A stretch of 64,000 nt of DNA, taken from Silene latifolia. Its lineage: Eukaryota; Streptophyta; Magnoliopsida; Caryophyllales; Caryophyllaceae. Location of the stretch: positions 146,050,058 through 146,114,057 of the forward strand of contig NC_133537.1 in the NCBI RefSeq assembly GCF_048544455.1, read 5' to 3'. The translations under genes and the position numbers were made by a program. Shown in pieces: positions 57,285 to 64,000 of this stretch (its first letter is position 1; every line of letters begins with the position of its first letter). The notes under the pieces were generated by a model. The model worked only from the letters and a program-made list of their open reading frames with translations, had not been told where the DNA came from and did no database searches.

Positions 57285-59655
57285 GATGAACTCCTCACAT
57301 ATCACCTGAATTTGAGTCCAAACAAAACCAATGTGCTGGCTGCAGTCTTGGTCACTTGATTAACTGAATGCTGCCTTCTGCTATTGGTCTTCTGAACTGA
57401 TGACCATTGCATTAGGATTAACTGATAATTAAAGTACTTATGACCTTTTGGAAATGTCCTGATTATGTACATGTTGTTGTTGTTGGATTGCTAATCTTAA
57501 GCTGAGCTTGGGCAGGGGACTGAACCATCCTGAAACCCCTGAACCAATGACCTGGACCTAGTCCTGAATGAGCTTGTTGCCTAAAAAGCTGGTAGTGGGC
57601 TATTTTGGCTTGCTATCCTTGCCATGGACCTTGACCTGGTTGTGATAGGGTCAGGGATAAGGCTAAGCTGGCTGAGCTCCTACTCCAACCTCCCCTTCTT
57701 GAATTGGATTTGGCCTTAAAGCCTCAGCATCTCCCTCTTCATAAGTTTCTTCATAGTAATTAAGGTTGGAGGTCCCTTATATTGAAGGTGCCATGAACCC
57801 TATATTCTCCAGGTAGGTTGAGCTTATAAGGATTTGGCGCAATCTTCTTAGTTACCTCAAATGGACCATCTGCCCTAGGCATCAGCTTGTTCTTTCTCTT
57901 CTCAAGGAACTTTCCTTCCTCAGATGGAGCTATACAAGGTCTCCTGGCTTAAATTCTCTTGATTTCTTAGGACCTTTTCTTACCCTGTACCCAGCATTGG
58001 CTTTCTCAATCTGTTTCATGACCTGAGCATGGATCTGCTGTATTTTTTCCACCCTTTTCTTGGCATCATAATCAATTGAACTCCTCTTGACTGGTGCTAG
58101 ATCAGTTGGCATCAATGGGTTCTCACCATAGACTACCTTAAAAGGACTTTGACCTGTGCTGCTTAAAGGAGCTCTGTTGAATGCAAATTCTGCCGCAGCC
58201 AATTTTAGATCCCAATCCCTTAGGGACTTGCCCACAGTGCACCTTAGAATTCTCCCCAAAGTTTTGTTGGTTGCCTTAGTTTGGCCATCTGCTTGGGGGT
58301 GGTGAGAAGTACTGAACAACAGCTTGGTTTTAAGTTACTTCCATAGAGTTCTCCAGAATTGTCCCATGAATTTGACATCTATATCTGAAACAATGGTTTT
58401 TGGAACCCCATGAATCTTGACAACCTCCTTAAAGTAAAGATCAGCAACACTCACTCCATCCTCAGTCTTGGTGCATGCAATGAAGTGTGCCATTTTGCTA
58501 AACCTATCAACCACCACCATGATTGAATCCTTCCCCTTATGTGTCCTTGGAAAAGCCATGATGAAGTTGCTGATATCTTCTCGAGGCCTGTGTGGGAGTG
58601 GCAATGGTGTATAAGGACCAGTTTGAAAATAGGACTTAGATTGCTTACATGGTGCACACCTCTTGATAACATCTTGCACATCACCAAGCATCTTAGGCTA
58701 GTAGAATTGATCCTGTAAAATTTCATAGGTCTTCTATACTCCAAAGTGCTCAGCAAGACCATTTGAGTGAGCTTCTTTGATTAGCAATCCCCTATAAGCC
58801 CCCTTAGGAATACATAGTCCATTTCCTAAGAACGGGAATCCATTCTGAACCAGATATTTGTTCCCCTTCTTAATTTGACCTGATTACTGCAAATTACACC
58901 CCTCCTTGAAATCAGGATCATGAGCATAAAAATATTTCATGTATTCAAATCACAGCACCTTTTAATCCATGAAACGGAGCATAATATATCTTCTGGACAA
59001 TGCATCAGCAACCACATTGTCCTCTTCCTGAACAAACTTGCTGGAAAATGAGAATGATTGCAGGAATTCAACCCACTTTGCATGCCTTGGGTTTAATTTA
59101 TGCTGACCATTTATATATATGAGTGCTTCATGATCTTAATGCAACACAAAAGGCTTTGGCTTCAGATAATGACTCCAATGATTGAAAGCCCTGACAATAG
59201 CATAAAACTCCTTATCATAGGTAGCGTAATTAAGCTTTGCCCCATCTAATTTTTCATTGAAATAAGCTACACGCTTGTGCCCTTGCATCAACACAGCACC
59301 AATACCCACTCCACTGGCATCACAATTTACTTCAAACAATTTATTAAAATCTGGTAAAATGAGAACACGTGAGTTGCACAACAGTTTCTTAATTTCTTCA
59401 AAGGCGTTCTGAGCTCTTTCACTCCACTTGAATTCTGTTTTCTTTATGCACCCAGTGACTGGTGCCATGATTGAACTGAATCCTTGAATAAATCTTCTGT
59501 AAAATGAAGCCAGGCCATGGAAACTCCTGACCTCAGTGATGCTCTTAGGAGTTGGCCATGTTTTTATGGCTTCAATTTGAGGGATCAACAGATATCCCTT
59601 CATCAGATATCACAAAGCCAAGAAACTGGACCTCAGATTGCATAAAGGAACCCTT
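57285..59655 (-). pseudogene. Chromovirus (CRM/Reina-like) pol fragment: RNase H and integrase
   Basis: On minus, [20 protein letters not shown] and [32 protein letters not shown] (59603-59136) are the RT end and RNase H. The zinc site and core follow at 58762-58335 (CAPCKQSKS, VVVDRFSKMAHF, TIVSD), then HHPQADGQTKATNKTLGRIL at 58319. There the usual Glu of the DDE triad (TEVVNR type) reads TKATN. The C-terminal part continues to about 57720. Several stops and frameshifts are present, and no LTRs were found. Clade is by motif style only. Confidence 0.75.
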
Positions 59656-60710
59656 ATGTTTGAAATGAAATGATCCTAGGCCAAGGCTATTTGAATCCTT
59701 ATCATCACCACTTTAACACGAGGTTTTGCATAAATGAAAGCAACATTGTACCGAAGTCTACACAAGACTTCTACTATGAATGTGAGCAAGCCTTTGACTA
59801 CTTCTACGGGATGTTGAGCAACATCAACAACGTCCTAGCTCTACCCCTTTGACTAAGCTTTAAATGGAGGAGAGTTTGGTGTAGTCCTCCCTAAACCACC
59901 ATTTGTAAATGTTCTAACCCTTAACTTGCATTTACTTAAGTTTGTTGCATTGCATTCACTTAATTGATCAATTTTTGTAAGGGAGCAAGTAAGGGAGGGT
60001 TACTAATTGTGTTTTGATTTTGATTAGATAATAGAAATCAAGTGTGGGAACGTATTTATCAAGGCTAATCGAGCATAAGGGACCCTAGACAATGCTAGGA
60101 CGGTCAAGGATAAGGAATAATTTATGCCACAGGAGGGTCCCCACGAGCTCAACATGAGCTCGTGAGAGTTGAAGCCAAGAAAAGCAAGAAGAAGCCTCCT
60201 GCCAACCAACTCGAGCGACCTCTGAACAAACTCGTACGAGTTCCCCAGGAACTCGCTCGAGTTTCTACTTTTCTCCAAATTCTTCTGCTCAACTCGTAAG
60301 AGCTCCCCTATAGCTCCAGCGAGTTGATGACTTAACTCGAGTTATAACACGGGTTTAACCCCGTCTTCCCAATTATATTCTCATTTTCAAAACACAAAAC
60401 ACCCTTCTCTCTCTATTCTACCCAAAACTCGTAATTCAAAACACCAATTCCTCCGTCAAAATCATCAAACAACCATCACAAACTTGATTTTTCTAAAATT
60501 AAAACACTCCTTCACCAATTATTAGTCTTTAAACCATCAAAATCAACCAAAATTTGACTCACCCAATTCTAGGGTTTTGGTATTCCGAAAAATTGCAATT
60601 ATGGCTTAAATTTGGAAGCAAAGAGGTATTATCAAGTGTTTACAAGGCTAACTGGTACAAACATCATCAAGATTTGGGAAAAATTCCATCTTAAAGGAGA
60701 ACTCATTTAA
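59656..60710 (+). other. Athila-type spacer upstream of ORF3, with palindromes and candidate promoter
   Basis: The end of a reading frame (YYECEQAFDYFYGMLSNINN, stop at 59850-59852) is followed by a non-coding spacer. It contains CACGAGCTC-N5-GAGCTCGTG (60142-60164), AACTCGTACGAGTT (60229-60242) and AACTCGCTCGAGTT (60250-60263). Then come a TATA-like AATTATATTC (about 60370) and a C-rich leader. The layout parallels 31332-32383. Confidence 0.45.
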
Positions 60711-61102
60711 ATGGCAAGAACAAAGGTTAAAGGGCAGGAACCAAGTGCCCCAAATTTATCAAAGAGGCAAAAGATTTTGGCATCAAAGGCAATTGTTGTC
60801 CGAGAAGTGATTTAAGAGTATTTGGAAGCGACCTCTATCCCGGAAGTTGCTCAATTAGAAGGTTTTCCGGAGGTAAAATTTCTTGAAGAATCTCATAAGA
60901 AAGCTTTTAATTCCTTTCTGCACAAGAAATTTGTAGCTACTAAGTTTGTTTGCCAAGACACCTTGACCATGCTTAGAATCGTAGAGCAAACCAAGGAATT
61001 TTTCAAATCAATAGAATAATAGACCCTCTTCGATATGAATGAGTTGACATACCCCTCCGTTACCCTTGAATTTATTAGCTCAGTGTAATTCTCCAATTAA
61101 GG
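60711..61102 (+). pseudogene. Athila-type ORF3 N-terminal part
   Basis: The start ATG at 60711 (MARTKVKGQE) is in frame, through a TAA at 60810-60812, with FLHKKFVATKFVCQDTL. After two stops (61017-61022), FDMNELTYPSVTLEFISS is the counterpart of ELSYPALTLEFLSSF in the Athila copy at 31331-30699. The Ogre-type LTR breaks it at 61103. Confidence 0.7.
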
Positions 61103-63875
61103 TGTAGGTGTGGACATGGGCCACAAGCCGGCCTGCAGGCGCGATGCCGCCTGCCGGTCCGTAGTCACGGGCCACCTGCACGCCTAGCCAATCTGTGGAC
61201 GTACAACGGTCTTTTGAAAGCCACACTCGGCGGCGTAAAAATGCTTTCGACCGGATCGTTTTAGATCGGTCGGTTTCGTCTCGGCAAAGGTCTCGAAACG
61301 ATGCAGAAATGTTCGGAATCGCCACCAAGCAATTATGGGATGCCTGGAACCAGTTCGAAATCCACTTTATACCAAGGTCAACCAAGGCAAAAAGCGGTGT
61401 TTGACATAGGTACTAAAGATAAGGACTCGTCCCCCTTTTAGCATTCTATGCCTAAAATGACTCTCGTACGCCCTGGATAAGGCCATCCACTATCCAAAGG
61501 TTCTGAGTAAGGGGTGAGGGTACGTATTGGGAAGCCCTTTAATCGGACACCCAATCCCGCCTGCGTTAGCGGCCTCTACTAATCGATCGTGGTTGTTTAA
61601 GTGCAAAAGTTGATAAAACGGTTTAAATGCATGAATGCGCATCCAAAAGCTTGACCTAACATGTGAGAATTTGCTAATTCGGTTTGTTGATCCACATAGC
61701 GTGAAATTGATGTCGAAGTTGGATTAGATTGATTTGCATGTGAAAACGGAAATTAAACATCCATTTACCAAATTTGGGTTATGATGCTTAACACGATCCA
61801 TTTATTTGAAAAAGTGTGTTTAAAAGACAAAGTATAAAATGCAAACTTGTCAATCTGATCCGTCACGTATTCGGATAAACCGTAATCGGGATCGTTCTAG
61901 ACAAGTACCAAAATGGGACAGAACAGTGCCAGGCACCCCATTTGGGCGCGAGCCTATTGGCGAGGGAAGGGCTCTGCCCAGATTTTGAAATATGAGAACA
62001 TACGACCTCTTGGGGCGCGAGTCAGACGACGACCCAAGGGGTCATCTCCTGGTTGTTAAAAAGGTTGTTTAAAACCGTTCTTTGTGATTGATGATTTGCA
62101 AGTATGATTTGCATGACTCGGAATAATTACTATTATGTTAGTAATATTCGTTGTCGGATTTGTAAGTTTGAAAAGCATAGTAAAATGTGTAAAAGGAAAA
62201 TGTTTGATTTGAACTAATTATGTTAAGTTCAATTATTTGTAGTTAGTCAAGTTTGTCATCGTACTCGGATTAAACCGACATGGTATATAGAACCAAGGAT
62301 GATTATGAGTTATAACTAATATGTTTGCAAGTGTAAATAAATGAGAAAAATGGTAAATAAAAGAAAAGGGTGTTAAAATACCCATTAAAATGTAATTAGC
62401 CAATAATATCATCGAGTCACGGAATAAACCGTCATGGTATAAGGAACCAAGGATGATTTTTGTAATGGTCAGAATATGTTTATCATAAAAATGAATTAAA
62501 ATGGTAAATAAAAGAAAAGAATTTCCTTTACAATGTAATTAACCAATTAATATCACCGAAACACGGATTAAACCGTCATGGTATATGGAACTAAGGGTGA
62601 TTATAATTTATGTCTAAAATGTTTGTCATAAAAATGATTTGAAACATTTGAAATGGTAAAAACTGATTGCAAATAAGAAATGAAATAAAGAGGAAAGACG
62701 AGAACAAACACGGATGGATTAAGGCCTGAGAGGGCATTGAGTTGCGAGCCTACCTGCTACGTAAGTAGCCCCTGTCTCAAGCCAAAATCCGGTTTTGGCT
62801 CGTCTAACCTATATTTGAATCGTGTTATGCATTGTTCATGTATATAAACTCATAAAAACAGTAAAGACATGAAATTAATGAGATATTTACACCCTCAAAC
62901 TTACGTGTATTGATGTTTGCGACGTAGACGACTTTAGAGACGGTTTTCTCGTAGCGACTACTCACGATCAAAGAAGTTTAAAAGAGTGCCTTAAAAAAGG
63001 ATTTTGTTTAGAAAATATGTTAATTAAAACATGTTGATTGATGAATTGAGTTGGTCAAATGGGTCGGTCGAATGCACGGCGATGGTACCAAACAAAATGT
63101 GTAAGGCTTGTGTTTACGATCGGTTGGTCGCAAACACGTGTCGATTTTTTGACTTATGAAGTCGGGTCTAGAAGTTTAAGAGAGAGGTGAGGGGGCGGAC
63201 GCTCTCGTGAGTATTGTGGTATGTGCTGGTGGGTATTTATAGAGAAATGTGGGGTGGTAGGTCGGTTGAGTTTGCTTAGAGGCTAAGCAGACACCCCAAA
63301 GAGGCGCGAGCCACCTAGTGATTGAAAGGGGTGTACTGTCCCTTTCAATTTGGACGTGGCCTTTGCTCTATCTATTATTTGGTTGGTTTGATTTGTGGTA
63401 ATCAAATACGATGTCGTGTAACAATATGGGCACCTAATAAGATTATTTTGGGTGTTACTTGAGGTAGGTGTTTTGTGTGCTTGACTCCGGTTTGACCCGT
63501 GTGAGTCGGGATTTGAATTTGGAGTCGGTTTTTGGCCCGGTGTCGGTTTTGACTCTAATTAGGGTTATTTTAATGGAAATGACATGATAAAGACATTCAT
63601 GGCATTATTTTTGACATTTGAGATTTGGGTTGACTCGGGTTGACTCGAGTTGCGGGTTTCTGAGTCGGTTTTGGGTCCGAAGACGGTTTTAACTCTAAAT
63701 AGTGTTGTTTCAATGCAAATGAAGTTAGAAAACCATTTTTGAAATCATTTTTCACATCCGAGTAATGCATTAAACCGTCTCATGTATAGCCAATTCACGC
63801 ACGCATATCAAAAACACGTTGTAGTCCGATCATCATCAGGTGGTTTTTGGAAGGTGGAGATACTGGGTATCTACA
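61103..63875 (+). mobile_element. Ogre/Tat-type solo LTR, 2773 bp
   Basis: The termini TGTAG..CTACA are exact inverses. The 'gaatcgccaccaagcaatta' segment (about 61317) and the ending TGGGTATCTACA are characteristic of Ogre/Tat LTRs. Coding sequence of the same ORF3 type resumes right after it, with no internal region, so it is a solo LTR. The flanks taagg and gtaag overlap but are not a clean 5-bp duplication, so the left end could be off by a base or two. Confidence 0.72.
62245..62660. repeat. Three tandem repeats of 154 bp in the Ogre-type LTR
   Basis: The anchor gga(t/a)taaaccg.catggtat occurs at 62267, 62421 and 62575, exactly 154 bp apart. 'aaccaagg.tgat' and 'atggtaaataaaagaaaag' repeat between them. 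Looser echoes of the anchor are near 61873 and 63768. Confidence 0.85.
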
Positions 63876-64000
63876 GTAAGATAGAAATTATATTGAGTTC
63901 CAACTAGAGAATTTGTACAGAATAATGGAAAGGTCGGAGTTTGGGAATGTGTTTGACATTGTGCCTAGAAAGCATTGGATTAAAAAACCCCACGAATTTG
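63876..64000 (+). pseudogene. Athila-type ORF3 continuation
   Basis: Open to the window end: IEFQLENLYRIMERSEFGNVFDIVPRKHW. It aligns in style with FRLLNVERSLTFDRLSDILGI of the Athila ORF3. It continues the part broken off at 61102. Confidence 0.6.

Overview
The window is nuclear DNA of a flowering plant, almost certainly a eudicot. It has one spliced host gene with plant-type introns, and nearly everything else is plant LTR retrotransposons, L1-type LINEs and small DNA transposons. The style of the LTRs suggests Caryophyllales to me, but nothing here proves that.

Host gene. A complete HVA22/TB2-DP1/REEP-type gene lies on the + strand. Its five exons are 4932-4999, 5338-5364, 7514-7636, 7994-8243 and 22473-22541, which join in phase to 178 codons plus stop. 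Intron 2 holds a Mutator-like element with a hAT MITE nested inside it. Intron 4 is about 14.2 kb. It holds an antisense L1 LINE and then a chain of four insertions, each separated from the next by a (TA)n tract. The last of these carries fragments of a PPR gene and an F-box/LRR gene.

Repeats around the gene. Upstream are the right end of a long gypsy-type LTR (1-2813) and a LINE 3' fragment (2814-3551). Downstream is a solo LTR (23016-41166) split by an Athila-type Ty3/gypsy element (24925-40716, minus strand, target duplication catga). That Athila copy is itself interrupted by a copia 5' end (28161 to about 30345) and by a solo LTR (36357-37674, duplication tgttt). Further right, a decayed Tekay-type chromovirus (43766-57269) is split by a young non-autonomous Athila-like element (45063-52631, duplication agtgt) that has one 449-codon ORF and no pol. 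Next come a chromovirus pol fragment (57285-59655, minus) and an Athila-type fragment, whose ORF3 is split by an Ogre/Tat-type solo LTR (61103-63875).

Most interesting signal. Short inverted-repeat motifs, mainly the 10-bp palindrome CTCGATCGAG, occur in spaced pairs just upstream of TATA-like boxes in the LTRs of several families. They also occur inside the Athila-type elements ahead of the post-pol ORF3. This looks like a reusable promoter or enhancer module, including a possible internal promoter. The retrotransposon reading frames are broken in this window, except for the 449-codon ORF.
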